A stretch of 64,000 nt of DNA, taken from Paragorgia papillata. Lineage: Eukaryota; Cnidaria; Anthozoa; Scleralcyonacea; Coralliidae. The notes beneath the pieces were generated by a model, which was not told the DNA's origin, made no database searches, and was given only the letters and a program-made list of their open reading frames with translations. The stretch lies in contig JAWNZC010000351.1 of assembly GCA_035771165.1 (NCBI GenBank), positions 9,996,001 to 10,060,000 of the forward strand. The letters run 5' to 3'. Position numbers and translations under genes: made by a program. Below are positions 21,543 through 32,226 of this stretch, piece by piece. Position 1 is the stretch's first letter. Each line of letters opens with the position of its first letter.

Positions 21543-23233
21543 GCAGAGTTGGGTAAAGTTCAATGAATCTTACTCCAGACAGGATTTGAAGTTTTCACAA
21601 CCTTCCTCAAAATAGCAGGAATTTTGGATTTCGCAACAAACGGCAACATTCATAAATAGCGTGATTTTTACTTTGGCTTTGCTGAGTACGGACTGCTACT
21701 AACTGCTATTATTATACAATACTGATACAATCTCGACTGTGATTGGCTAAAAACCTACAGATAATTCTTGATATCTGTAGCTATGACGCGCTGGCCAGCG
21801 GTTTGAACAAAACAAACATGGCGGCCGTCCTTAGGAGTGAAGATCAGAAGCCGATTAATCCGGCGGATTTGGCACGTTTTGTTGACGCTAAAACCACCAA
21901 GAAAAAACAAGCGAGCTACACATACAGCTGTTAGAGTTTAAAGCAGTGCTTGAAAGAGAAAATTGTATTTGAAAGCGAAAAAAGTTAGCGAATTAACCTC
22001 GATCTGAAGACGATAGGAATATTTACTATTTTACCTAACTTTGTAAAAATCTTTCTAAAGGCTTCTACATTTATAATTGTATAATAAAACAATTATTGAA
22101 TTCGGTTATCGCATGGATATCAAGAATTATCAAGGCCGAGGTTTGTGTTATCCGCCTCAGCCTTCGGCTTCGGCAGATAACACAAACCTCGGCCTTCGGC
22201 TTCGGCAGATAACACAAACCTCGGCCTTGATAATTCTTGATATCATGCTCAACCTCATCCAATAATTGTATATAGTCTGCTACTACATGTAACTGCTGCT
22301 GCAAACTTCCGACTGGTATGGAGAGTCAGATTTTAGGTGTCTCAAGCCTGACTGCTGCCGCTGCTGTACATTTGTTGGTTATCCAGTGTTTTGCTAATCA
22401 AATCAATACCTTCCATCTTAATATCTACCTGAGTAATAATTAGAACTTTTCAGACTCATCATAAATTGTTTTATGTGGTGTCTAACGTGTTTTCACTTTG
22501 AACCTTCCTCACTAGTAAACCTTCCTCACAAGTGGTACCCGCATACCCGCATCTTTTTGCCAACTCTAGTGGAGAATTGAATACATACATTTTACAAAGC
22601 GGTACCCTAAGAAATATGTATGGGACTTGTAGATACTGTATGCTACAACATCCGTCAGTCAAAAATTTGGGGAAGCATTCGTGATAACTGTTTTAATGAG
22701 CACTTTACTGTAAATATATTCAGTGACGTACTTGCAGACAAAAATAACTGTAAATTAACATAATGTTTACTTAGCACTCAGAGTTGGAAAAAGTATTCAA
22801 CCTTCCTCCGGATGGGTTTTTAAGTTCAGATAACCTTCCTCAAAATATTTAGCGAGAATTTTGTGTTTTGCAACGTTCATAAATACTGCGTGACTTTTAC
22901 AGTACCTGGTTTTCTAGGTTTTCCTAGGTAAGCTTTGGCATACTACAATAGCTACTAACTACCCTCAACTGCTGCGAAGATACAGACATCACAGCAGACA
23001 TCAGCGTACATGTCTCACACATGTAACTGCTGCTACTGCCAGTGCTTCATAATTGTTGGTTAGCCAATGTTTTGCTGCAAATCGCATTTCTTCTCGACAC
23101 TTTGCTTGATCAATTGTAACTTTCTCAGATTACCGAATGTGTTGTTTCACGTGTTTTCACTTTAAACCTTTCTCACTAAAGTAAACCTTCCTCCGGGTGG
23201 TACCCGCATACCCGCAGCTTTTTCCCAACTCTG
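21543..23233. repeat. Diverged tandem duplication, first unit interrupted
   Basis: Unit 1 (21543-21716 plus 22273-22570) and unit 2 (22787-23233) share GAGTTGG..AAAGT, ACCTTCCTC words, ATAAATA.CGTGA, ACATGTAACTGCTGCT and GGTACCCGCATACCCGCA. Unit 1 is broken by the element at 21717-22272. This is an old local duplication of non-coding repeat DNA. Confidence 0.5.
21717..22272. mobile_element. Inserted element with relic recombinase-like 5' exon
   Basis: The interior includes a 200-bp palindromic block of repeated GGCAGATAACACAAACCTCG. It ends in CTCAACCTCATCCAATAATTG, the same end as at 1866-1979. At 21819-21960 a frame starting at ATGGCGGCCGTC encodes MAAVLRSEDQKPINPADLAR, then FVDAKTTKK. Frameshifted pieces after that (ATHTAV, FKAVLEREN) resemble the N-terminal core-binding part of DUF3504/KIAA1958-type tyrosine recombinases (Crypton-like). 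This is a broken relic; the family call is tentative. Confidence 0.35.
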
Positions 23234-23549
23234 TTAGCACTTGACTACATGTCATTAAAAAGCAAAGCCGGCAAACCTTCATTTGATGAAGATTTGGAGA
23301 TCCGTACTTAAAAAAAACAAAACACAATCCATAACTTATGCTACAGGTTCTCTTTGGAGAATTTGTTATTTATATAGCATGTAATCGCGTGACTCGAACG
23401 TCGGCTTGATCATCATCATCATCACCAATCAAGTAATAATTAACATACACGCCTTTTATCTAAACACTTCCCGCAGACGTTTAAAAATCTATATTAATCA
23501 AATCTATATGGAGATTGTACAGATGACACTGAATTCATGTTTGTCTGAA

Positions 23550-23560
23550 TATATATATAC

Positions 23561-23597
<37 letters not shown>

Positions 23598-23777
23598 CAA
23601 TCTACAGACACGGTGTTTCGCTGTACAACAGCTCATCAGTGTAGCTTGGAACAGTCTGAATGAATTTCACCAATTACTTATACACATGCGATCGTCGGTG
23701 ACAACCGCATGTGGGACAGCATCGGTGAAGTACATTCAGATAGCGTGAAGTGCGCATGTATATATATATATATATAG
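23550..23777 (-). mobile_element. Hammerhead-carrying retroelement unit 1
   Basis: A 160-bp unit (23595-23755) sits between two (TA)n runs. It matches the unit at 26085-26245 at almost every base, including TGACAACCGCATGTGGGACA. On the minus strand it contains a full hammerhead (23648-23598). Size and ribozyme content resemble metazoan retrozymes or terminal repeats of Penelope-like elements. No reverse transcriptase is adjacent. Confidence 0.6.
23598..23648 (-). ncRNA. Hammerhead ribozyme (type I, minimal stem III)
   Basis: On the minus strand, CTACA + CTGATGA (23639-23633) is followed by stem II GCTGT-TGT-ACAGC, then GAAA. A 4-bp stem III (ACAC-C-GTGT) follows, then the GTC cleavage triplet and TGTAG, which closes helix I with CTACA. 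After a G/A mismatch helix I continues for three pairs (CAA/TTG). All conserved core bases are present. The predicted cut is between 23607 and 23606. One-base stem III loops usually need a dimer to be active, as described for Penelope-like elements and retrozymes. Confidence 0.8.
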
Positions 23778-24229
23778 CATTCTCAACCAAAAAAAAAGCT
23801 AATTAGAAATCCCTCGATATTTAATTTCTGTTTGTTTGTCTGAGTTTCGGCCTATATATAGTAACTGTGCGTTTGCTATTGAAAATCTATATCGATCCGA
23901 ATACAACATCCTATCGCGTGACTGTACTTTCGTTCAAAAGCTATGTCAATGAATTAATGTACAGGATGTCGCCCATGGGCCCACACAAGTAATTATATAA
24001 CACAAGGTAAAAATTCTTAATTTATCCCCCCTTACTATATTCAGTTTTCAAATTTTAGCGCAGTCGTTATCACCAGCACCCAACCATCCAGTAATTCTAA
24101 AAAAAAAGTGTTTTATTTTTCAAAGAAATCTGTCGTTATTTTTCTTCTATCTTCTTAACATAATTGACAGGACTTGGAAACGCCCTTTGACGCAACTTCA
24201 CAACCGCGTACGTCAGAACATTTAAAATT

Positions 24230-24237
24230 TATATAAA
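24230..24237 (+). promoter_or_regulatory. TATA box of the secreted-protein gene
   Basis: TATATAAA lies about 30 bp before a plausible start site and 94 bp before the ATG at 24331. A 16-codon upstream frame (24250-24300) would fall mostly outside the transcript if initiation is at about 24260. Confidence 0.45.
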
Positions 24238-24330
24238 TCAATCGCAACCATGTTTTTCTACCAGTTGGTGGGATATCTGCATTCTGCAACGTTCGATTAG
24301 ATTTACGCGTACAGTGTACAAAAAATAAAG

Positions 24331-25176
24331 ATGCTGATAACTGTGGCAGTCACTGACACATTGGCATTTGCATTCTGTTTTTGCTTATTGTTCGGCGTTG
24401 GCAAAGGATCGGAATGTAAACGAATCGAGTATACTCAAGACAAGTGTAGAAGTTCGGATGTAATAACGATAGCAAGTCAAAAAATCCAAAAAGGGGCAGA
24501 AGATGTACGAGTGAAGCTAATCGGTCTGCAAAAGAAGGATCATTGGCTTTGCGGAAATACCAAAGAAGAGCTGGCATGGGGAGAAGAAGCAAATCAAATA
24601 CGTGTTAATTTTAACATCGACGGCACCATTCAATGGTCTATCTACAAATGTGACGATCTTTCTGGCCCCGTGGCAGCAGGAATAAAATGCGCAGACGAGG
24701 CCTACTCCACTGCATGTCCTGGAGATCCTAAAAGCAATGTTACATGTGTCTTCGAAGTGGAAGAGTCCACGAGCTTCATCGATAAGACCACGACAACAGT
24801 GCAAGTAGAAGGGTCAGTTGCAAAGGAAGTGAAAGGAATCACAGGTGATATCTCAGGCAGTATAACCCACGAACGAAGCAAGGCAACCGTACGGACATTT
24901 GGCACAAAATCCTACTTAGTTATTCCAGCTGGGTTCAAGTTTTGTTCTTACAGCAACGCAACGAGCGTCAAGAATGTTCAAGCACCAACAGGATTTGAAT
25001 GGCAATGTTCAGGCACCCAATTTGTGCAGGCAAAATTGAGTTACATTGGAGCATGCTCAAGTTTACCTAAGTGTAAAAGCCGACTTTGCAGCGCTTCAAG
25101 GTCCCGTGGTGCAAAGTTAGCATTGAACGTTCTGATAATAGGAATTGCTTATTCCATTGCGGGCATCATGTCTTAA
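24331..25176 (+). CDS. Secreted, probably GPI-anchored protein of unknown function
   Basis: An intronless 281-codon frame. The N-terminus (MLITVAVTDTLAFAFCFCLL) is a signal peptide with cleavage probably near residue 27. The C-terminus ends in a hydrophobic stretch after SRSRGAKL, typical of a GPI-anchor signal or a final membrane helix. The mature part has about 15 Cys and two N-glycosylation sites (NVT, NAT). A Ser/Thr-rich segment with alternating polarity (residues about 150-200) is followed by YLVIPAGFKFC. That layout loosely recalls the aerolysin/ETX-MTX2 beta fold, but I cannot confirm the family. A TATATAAA box at 24230-24237 lies about 95 bp upstream of the ATG, so transcription may start near 24260. 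The gene is flanked by two direct copies of a hammerhead unit. Confidence 0.7.
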   Translation: MLITVAVTDTLAFAFCFCLLFGVGKGSECKRIEYTQDKCRSSDVITIASQKIQKGAEDVRVKLIGLQKKDHWLCGNTKEELAWGEEANQIRVNFNIDGTIQWSIYKCDDLSGPVAAGIKCADEAYSTACPGDPKSNVTCVFEVEESTSFIDKTTTTVQVEGSVAKEVKGITGDISGSITHERSKATVRTFGTKSYLVIPAGFKFCSYSNATSVKNVQAPTGFEWQCSGTQFVQAKLSYIGACSSLPKCKSRLCSASRSRGAKLALNVLIIGIAYSIAGIMS

Positions 25177-25344
25177 ATTAAACTGTCACCATTTTAGAAG
25201 AGATAATTAACTTTTTCTCAACATTGACATTTTTTAGTATAAACACTCTCGTTCATATGAGGTTTGTAGCGAAGTCCAACTAGTAAAGTCTAGCATAGGT
25301 TACTTGTCTATTCGATTTGTTATACTAATGTAACTTTAAAACTT

Positions 25345-25915
25345 TAGCATATAGGTTACTAGCTTGTACTGTTATAGTAAACTGATGAAGTTCCAAATTA
25401 GATCGGAACGGATGGCTTGTTATATTATATAAACAGGTTTCTACTTGCTTTGTTATAATAATTTTATTCTTTCGATTTGTTATATTAATACTGTTGTAAC
25501 TTTTATTAATTTATTATTGAGTCGGTTTTCTTTGTTCTTTCGAGGGCTTTATATCGCATAAAGCCCTTGAATAATAATTAGAAACGAAATGAAGAAAAAA
25601 ACAAGGAAAATCTTTGTCCAAGGTGGGAAAAAAAGACAAAACTTTGCTGGAAATCCTCCTCAATAATAAATTAAGTCAGACAAATCTCTCGAACGTCGGG
25701 ATGTATGCGATATAAAGCCCTCGGACGCTGCGCGTCATCGCGTCTTTATTTAGCATACATCCCTCGTTCTCGGGATTTATCTATTACTATTTATAAGTCT
25801 AGCATATAGGTTACTAGCTTGTACTGTTATAATAAACTGATGAAGTTCCAAATTAGAAAGGAACGGATGGCTTGTTATATTAAACAGATTTATACTTGCT
25901 ATGTTAAAAATTGTA
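25345..25915. repeat. Direct repeat pair flanking a palindromic insert
   Basis: About 120 bp downstream of the secreted-protein gene (25345-25465: AGCATATAGGTTACTAGCTT, AACTGATGAAGTTCCAAATT) is repeated at 25797-25915 with few changes. Between them is a foldback-like stretch with GAGGGCTTTATATCGCATAA and GCGATATAAAGCCCTCGG in opposite orientation. This looks like a 3'-flank duplication around an inserted element. Confidence 0.6.
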
Positions 25916-26049
25916 TTCTCATGAGTGAGGTAGTCTTTACCTCATGAAACAGATTTGTAGAGTTAACATGTAGTCCTGTCTTCATTCTCTGACCCCACAA
26001 GTATTATCTGCTCTACATATTGTATTGAGCACTTTTATCTGGATTTATC

Positions 26050-26051
26050 GA

Positions 26052-26087
<36 letters not shown>

Positions 26088-26245
26088 CAATCTACAGACA
26101 CGGTGTTTCGCTGTACAACAGCTCATCAGTGTAGCTTGGAACAATCTGAATGAATTTCATCAATTACTTACACACATGCGATCGTCGGTGACAACCGCAT
26201 GTGGGACAGCATCGGTGAAATACATTCAGATAGCGTGAAGTGCCC
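26050..26245 (-). mobile_element. Hammerhead-carrying retroelement unit 2
   Basis: A (TA)n run (about 26055-26084) is followed by the same 160-bp unit as at 23595-23755, with a handful of substitutions. It is in the same orientation, 2490 bp away. To its right the sequence differs from unit 1. A 66-codon frame at 26240-26440 begins at the unit's edge and is not recognised. Confidence 0.6.
26088..26138 (-). ncRNA. Hammerhead ribozyme, second copy
   Basis: The 51-nt catalytic region is identical to that at 23598-23648: CTGATGA core, GCTGT/ACAGC stem II, GAAA, short stem III, GTC triplet and CTACA/TGTAG helix I. The predicted cut is between 26097 and 26096. Confidence 0.8.
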
Positions 26246-27360
26246 ATGGACCAACATTTTCTAGAACGATGTAATAAACGTAGGTATATATCTCATCATG
26301 TTGAAGTCCAACAATTGTTAAATGACCAGTATAAGAGGATTTTCACTAAATGGAGAATCACCCATTGCACAACTTTCTTCCGAAGGCAACCAACACCAAA
26401 TATAAGCTCAGATCCGTCCATATTCCAAAAACTAAAGTAATCACCGCTAGAGAGAAGAATTGTTTTAGGAATCGTTTAATTTTTTATCATGGTTTAGCAC
26501 TTCAGTTTTTTTATTAAGATAATTATCTAGTTTTTTTATTTTCCCTTGGATATGCATGTATTATTCTCTCTTTATCTTTTAAATAATATAATATGTAACA
26601 TACGATATGTAAATAAATTATTAGATTATTATAGATTATTATTATTATTATTATTATTTACTTTACCTTCTATAAATAGAGTTTTCATTTTAATTCAACT
26701 CAATTATTACTTAAATTTTACAATGGGAGATACATTTGATAATTATTGTTTTTCCCCGAGCCCGGGCGTAGGGCCGAAGGCCCGGAGCCCGGTGAGGGTG
26801 CTAATCTTGACACGCGCGGAGTCGTTTTACACGCGTGGACAAACGTGATATGCGAACGAATTTCTGTGATCTGAATATTTATTTATTTATTTATTTGTAT
26901 ATATGTGTGGACGGACCATACGCGGTTAAGATTGTGGGGCACTGGGGACAATATAGTTCTTGACAAAAAGATTTGAACTAACAACATAATTTATTCTTGA
27001 CAAAAAGACTTGAGAAAGGAGTTTTGGGGAAACGTATATCACTTTTGAAAGAACCGAAACAAATCAACGTCTACGTATAAAGCAAAACAACGTCTTGAGT
27101 AGAAGGAAACCCGTCAAACCGAATCTCGCGATCGAAAGGAGGAGAAAGCAAGAGTGAAACTTGAAAACCGACGAAGAAATAAAGGCCGGCAAAACGGTTT
27201 AAGTTTACGATAAAAATATAGAGCCGACCGCTCTCAGTATAGTTTTCAACCAATTCAGTGCCTTTGAAAAATGTTTTCAAATGCTGTAGCGATGTTTTTT
27301 GTAAACATGGAAAGAAAGAAGTGTAAAATATAACCCTAATATTTTGACAAAATTTTTCCG
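26246..27360. repeat. Repeat region; 26790-26885 shared with 42108-42213
   Basis: GAGGGTGCTAATCTTGACAC...GTGATATGCGAACGAATTTC recurs at 42108-42213 with few changes, in the same orientation, beside the BEL/Pao gag remnant. It may be an LTR piece. (ATT)n and (ATTT)n tracts lie at 26635-26660 and 26877-26900. The frame at 27071-27466 shows no domain. Confidence 0.5.
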
Positions 27361-27361
27361 C

Positions 27362-27435
27362 CTGCCTCGGTAGTCTGGTGGTTAACATAGTCGGCTTGCA
27401 CGGTAACATGGTCGAGTTCAAACCGTGGATGCGAC
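27362..27435 (+). repeat. tRNA-like SINE head remnant
   Basis: GGTAGTCTGGTGGTTAACAT and GGTCGAGTTCAAACCGTGG resemble A and B boxes of a Glu/Gly-type tRNA, but stems are imperfect and no clear anticodon arm closes. It is interpreted as a SINE head. Confidence 0.45.
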
Positions 27436-27774
27436 TTGCAATTTTCTTCATCTCAATATTTTTCACGAAATATCATCCTTAAATTTTTCTTTGTTCCTCG
27501 TTACCTTTTTCTTCAAAAAATAGAGTTATTAAAACTGCAGTTTTTCAAATATTTCAAATATTCTACTAGAATTAAAACTATATTTTGATCAACAGGAGTT
27601 ATTCGAGGGGTTATTGCGTTCATGTATTTCTAGTAAATATTTAAACTTGCAAATAGCTGCCACAGTATTACCCTAGTTCTAGAGGTTGTTAGGTCACACT
27701 CACAGGCACGAGCATCAATCGGTCCAAAAGCGTGAGATGTATAATTACTGTATATACTGTTTTAAACAGGGTTC

Positions 27775-28080
27775 GTACATGTCAGGAAGAGTAAAATTCA
27801 AGGCCTTTTCAAAGACTTTCAAGGCCATGTAATAGGAAATTCAAGGACCAATGGTCTGAAAAGAAGGCTTTAGAAAGCAGTAAAAAGTCACGAAAAACTG
27901 TTAAAATTGCCACTTTTACGAGGAAGCGAATTCGCACACATGCTGACAAATTTCAGAAAATGTCACAAAAATTAAAATAAAAAGGATTCAAGGACTTTCA
28001 AGCGCTTCTTTATAAATTCAAGGACTTTCAAGGCCTTGAATTTTTGTTTTCAAATTCAAAGACTTTCAAGTTTTGCTATT
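27775..28080. repeat. Interspersed repeat with TTCAAGGACTTTCAAGG motifs
   Basis: It starts GGTTCGTACATGTCAGGAAG and repeats TCAAGGACTTTCAAGG-like words at both ends of the block. This wording is typical of a widespread short interspersed repeat. No coding sequence is present. Confidence 0.5.
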
Positions 28081-28787
28081 AAAACTAAAACTACGGTAAA
28101 TTACCGGTGTTAACGTTTAGGAGTTATCTTCCGCCGTCGCTGTAAAGCTAAACGTGTGTGAACCACATCCGGCTCCAAAAATGAAGCCAGCGGAGATGAC
28201 GAATTTGGAGTACCAAGATGGCCGCCACGGTAACTTTGTATGTTTTCGTAGCACGAAAAGAGACGGGGAAAAAAACACATTAAAAATATTTCTGCCATTG
28301 GTATCAAACAAAGAACACTGTAAAAAGTTTAGAAGCTTAGTTTTTGCATTTGTTGGTATTATTTAGCAGTAAAACGTGTTATTTTGTAGTTTTTTACTCT
28401 GCCCGGTAATCGATAAACTTGCCCACATCACAAAACTCGTAAAAATACAACAAAAACAGTAAAGAACTTCATTATGAAACACTTTGTACCTTTGACAGTA
28501 AAATATGTCTTTACAAAGCCTTGAAGTATGTTAGTCGACGTCTTGACGATTTCGAACTGTATTTGCATGTATTTTCTTTCTGTTTCCTAGTGGTATTGTT
28601 TTACGGCTTTTCCAACTCCCCCGGTCCCCCGGTTAACTCTCACTACTCTTAAGCCCGCAAAGAGTATGGACAGGGACTAGTAAGATGACGGATCTGGCTT
28701 CAGAATTTTGACGCTGGACAGTAGGAATGCGCTATCCAGTATATATAGATCAGTGGTGTGAACGTTCATTTGATAATTTTGTCGAGT

Positions 28788-28870
28788 GTTGGTGGCATAG
28801 TGGTTAGCTTTTACTTCAGCGACCACTGTGATTCCTGCTCAGTGAATGTCGCATGTAACACCGCAGGTTC
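28788..28870 (+). repeat. tRNA-like SINE head remnant
   Basis: GGTGGCATAGTGGTTAGC is A-box-like and CCGCAGGTTCTAATTGG is a weak B box. The cloverleaf does not close. Confidence 0.35.
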
Positions 28871-29046
28871 TAATTGGTTTTCTCCTGTAGCAACAGTCGA
28901 CCAATTTATTTTTAATCTAATCATCCTTACTTGCAGCTACGAAAGACGCAGATCAACGTGGCCGTGTCGAGGCATATCAAAGGCGCTCCATGCAGGCAGC
29001 AGCCATACGACACAGTTCAGACGACGGATCACAGCAAGGCCTTGTC

Positions 29047-29245
29047 CTTTTTTTATCCGTTTTTAAAAAAATCCGCGTGCACACGAGAACCAGAAAACGG
29101 GGTTTTCCAAAAGTTCTACTTTATTAAAAGACCATCTTCGAAAAGTTCCGTTTTTGATAACGGCTTCATCGTTTACGTGTGGATGGAACGCCAACAAAAC
29201 AGCTGCGTTTTCAAAATATCCGGATACGTGTGGATGGGGTCTAAG
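29047..29245. repeat. Interspersed repeat fragment
   Basis: CCGTTTTTAAAAAAATCCGC..., GAAAACGGGGTTTTCC, and the closing TCAAAATATCCGGATACGTG and GTGTGGATGGGG form paired, partly inverted words. The sequence looks like a TIR-element remnant without a defined left end. Confidence 0.4.
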
Positions 29246-31900
29246 ATGTAGGTGTTATCGATTTTACGGAGGGTTGATTTTATATACTGTACATACGTTT
29301 AAACATGGACAATAGAATGTTTGGGGGCAAACTCCCCCGGGAAAATCTTTTAATTCTTGAGTCCCTGAAAAGATATTTCCTGCATTTTGATGACACTATT
29401 TTATTATTTTTGCCTTTAATAGTCGTGGAAATCAAACGATTTAATTGCTGTTAAATTTAACGTAGACATGGCTAGAAATCCAGGACACTCAGCGGCAGTG
29501 GCCTGTGGGCTCATATTTAGATGGTAATATTAATTTGAAAATTCTGATGGCTAAATATCGATCATTTCGGCTATAAACAGAAGTCTATAGCAATAAATTA
29601 AAGTAGAGTTATTCGCTAAAATGTCTTATTGACCCATTTCTTACCCAAATATCAAATTACAAAAGGTTTAATCGTCTAGACAGGCCTGTACACTCATACT
29701 CACAAAAATTGCCGCATAAATTTCGGTTATTATTTCTGCATCCACAGTCACATTTAATAATAATAACAGTGGTTAAGACCCTGGCAACCTAGCAACAGCT
29801 CCATAAGAAATGGCGGACAAGAACCCGAAATTATCGAGGAATGCATTGCTTCTTCACGCCGAGTTCAGTATTTATCTCGGCGCTTGATGGATTAAATTAC
29901 AACGACTCGGCTGCAATAAATCGTACATTTTAAGGTCTTTGGGAACCTATTAAACAACGAAAAAGTGGAACGAACAACTCCGCAAAACAAAGTAACGTTC
30001 ATCCCGAGCAAATTCAGACGTTCGCATCGTGGACAAACAACACAGAAGCAGCCAAAATTGGAGCTCCAAAGTAAGTGATATAGCAGATTAATAGACTTTA
30101 AACAGCGAATAAGAGGTATGTTTGTGAGGGGCTCGGGAACCTATTTAGGACGCTCCAAACTTAATAGAAATTGTAGTGCTGAACGATTGTTCAATTTGGT
30201 GAAGTTTTGGACGTTCGCATGTCGGAATTTACAATAGTAAATAACCAAAAATGATTGTTCTTTATATTTCCTTAAGAAATCTATTGAAGGACGCCATATT
30301 GAATTAATTAAAAAGGGATTCAGTGCGCATGCTTTGCCGCCATGTTGTCCTCGATTTCTGGCCATGTTTTCCAAATTACGAACATGTGGCTGCATACACG
30401 GCACACCTAGCTTCAGTAAGGAATTAATAAAACTTCTACAAGACTACAACAAGTGCTGGAAAATGTCCGGCAGCACCGGGAGCGCCGCTGCCAGGAAATT
30501 TTTTGTAAAAGTTGTTCGCAGGAAATTTTTTGTATCTTGCAGGAAATATTTGTCAGTTTTTTAAATCCAAGTCAAAGTTTAAGGATAAAGTTCCTATTCT
30601 TCAAAAAATCGAAAAGCGTCACGGTCACACAATCACACAATTTTGATGGGCATCACTTTTGATCGAATATCAAGTTTCATATTCCATTACTCATCGTTCT
30701 ATATTCGTTTTATATTACTCATCGTTTTGTTCTAGAAAACAATGAAATATTTATCATTTCAGTATAGTGTTGCTGTTGCAGGCTGCAGCTGTCATTGTGC
30801 ATTTGAAAGAATGCAAGCTGCTTTTATCTTATTCAACTGTTTCCGCATTTCGATTTTTGACGCTAGTACTTGTATTACGAGTATTCAATTGAAAAAGTTC
30901 GCTATTTCAAAGTATGTATAGATACCACATTCAGATAAATTATGGTTTTGAGATACAAACTTGCAACTCTGGTGGTATCACAACTTATAAAATTGAAAAA
31001 TTCTATCAGGCAGGAAATCGTTAATTTAGTTTAGCAGGAAATATTTATTTTTGGATTTTGCTGCCAGGAAGAAAAATGCTTTATCTAGGACTGACTACAA
31101 CACTCTAAAAAGTTGGCATTGAGAATGAAAATTTTCCAAAATTCTACTACTACTAAACCGAAAGTAGGGTAATTTATCCTGTTTAGATGTAAACAAAAAG
31201 GTAATATATACTTTAGAGTACTGTACATACATTCCAATTTACAACCTCATTCCCAGGCCATTATCCTCCATGGTGAAAGGTTGATGAAAATGCCCTGGCA
31301 TCAGCTAGTCAATTCTACAATCTGGCAGTTTCTAACTTGATTAATTCAGCTACATAATTTACTCATTAAAATCTTAATAGGAAATTTTTCTGCGATTGCT
31401 TTGCATCTAAAAGTTGATACAGTCTTATGCTTCTAATGATCTATGACATCTATCACCAATAGACATTGAGTAGCTCAGCCAATCAGAATGCAGAATTTGT
31501 AATAGTCCACTGGTTGTAGAAAATTTCAAAACTCCTTAATTGCTGAACAATAAATAATAAATGTGGTCCCACCACAAATTCTTGTTTCTGTATTAAGTTA
31601 TTAGTTGTCCTTTTAAATGGTTACAGCAAAAAAGAGAAGTATGTACATGTAAGATTTAATTAATAATTGCAAGAACCAATCAATACCTAGGGTGTGAATA
31701 CAGCTGAGCATTGGCACCCAATCAGACTCTGAAGAGAGACATCTCTCAGGGGGTTTGATTTGCACTGGGGCACCCAATGTGAGGTGGGTGTATTTGCAGG
31801 CTAATCAATACCCAATCAATAAAAAGTCACAAGAAATGTAGACCATCGATTCAATTAATTGTTATTAATTGATATTGATTGTCATTGATTATTGTTTTTT
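29246..31900. other. No gene seen
   Basis: Unique-looking AT-rich DNA with a few G/C-ended repeat fragments (29310-29400). A CAACCTCATTCCCAGGCC word near 31243 is a decayed terminus of the MULE-type family seen at 3770 and 54837. No splice-supported exon was found. Confidence 0.4.
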
Positions 31901-31907
31901 TATCAAT

Positions 31908-32147
31908 TAACCCTTCAACTATCAGACCAGCAAAAACTGGCCCTTTTGTTATTTTGTCTGCAGACAATTTTACTCATCAAGTGAGAACCTCTAATAGTCA
32001 AAAAGTTAACTGAGTTTATCTGCCCATTTCTCATTCTTAACCCTTTGACTCCTGGGCTGAACAAAACCAGACCCTTTGTTATAATTTTACTCTAACGTCA
32101 GATGATTTTACTCGTCAAATGATAACCTCTGGTAGTTGAAGGGTTTA
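31908..32147. repeat. Imperfect repeated block
   Basis: AACCCTTCAACTATCAGACC...TTTTACTCATCAAGTGAGAACCTC at 31908-31995 recurs as AACCCTTTGACTCCTGGGCT...TTTTACTCGTCAAATGATAACCTC at 32040-32147. A poly-G run follows at 32210-32226. Confidence 0.5.
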
Positions 32148-32226
32148 ATTAACAACGAAATATTAAATGATCATGGTGATCTCAAGTTATGCGCAGAAGC
32201 ATCGAGAAGGGGGGGGGGGGGGGGGT

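Noticed and set aside
25378..25420. CTGATGA followed by a GTTCC/GGAAC stem, hammerhead-like, present twice (also at about 25838)
   Set aside because: After the stem the sequence is GGAT instead of GAAA, and no helix III or NUH triplet follows.
28935..29045. Frame after TTACTTGCAG encoding TKDADQRGRVEAYQRRSMQA
   Set aside because: It has a plausible acceptor but no donor before a repeat, and no neighbouring exon; could be a gene relic.
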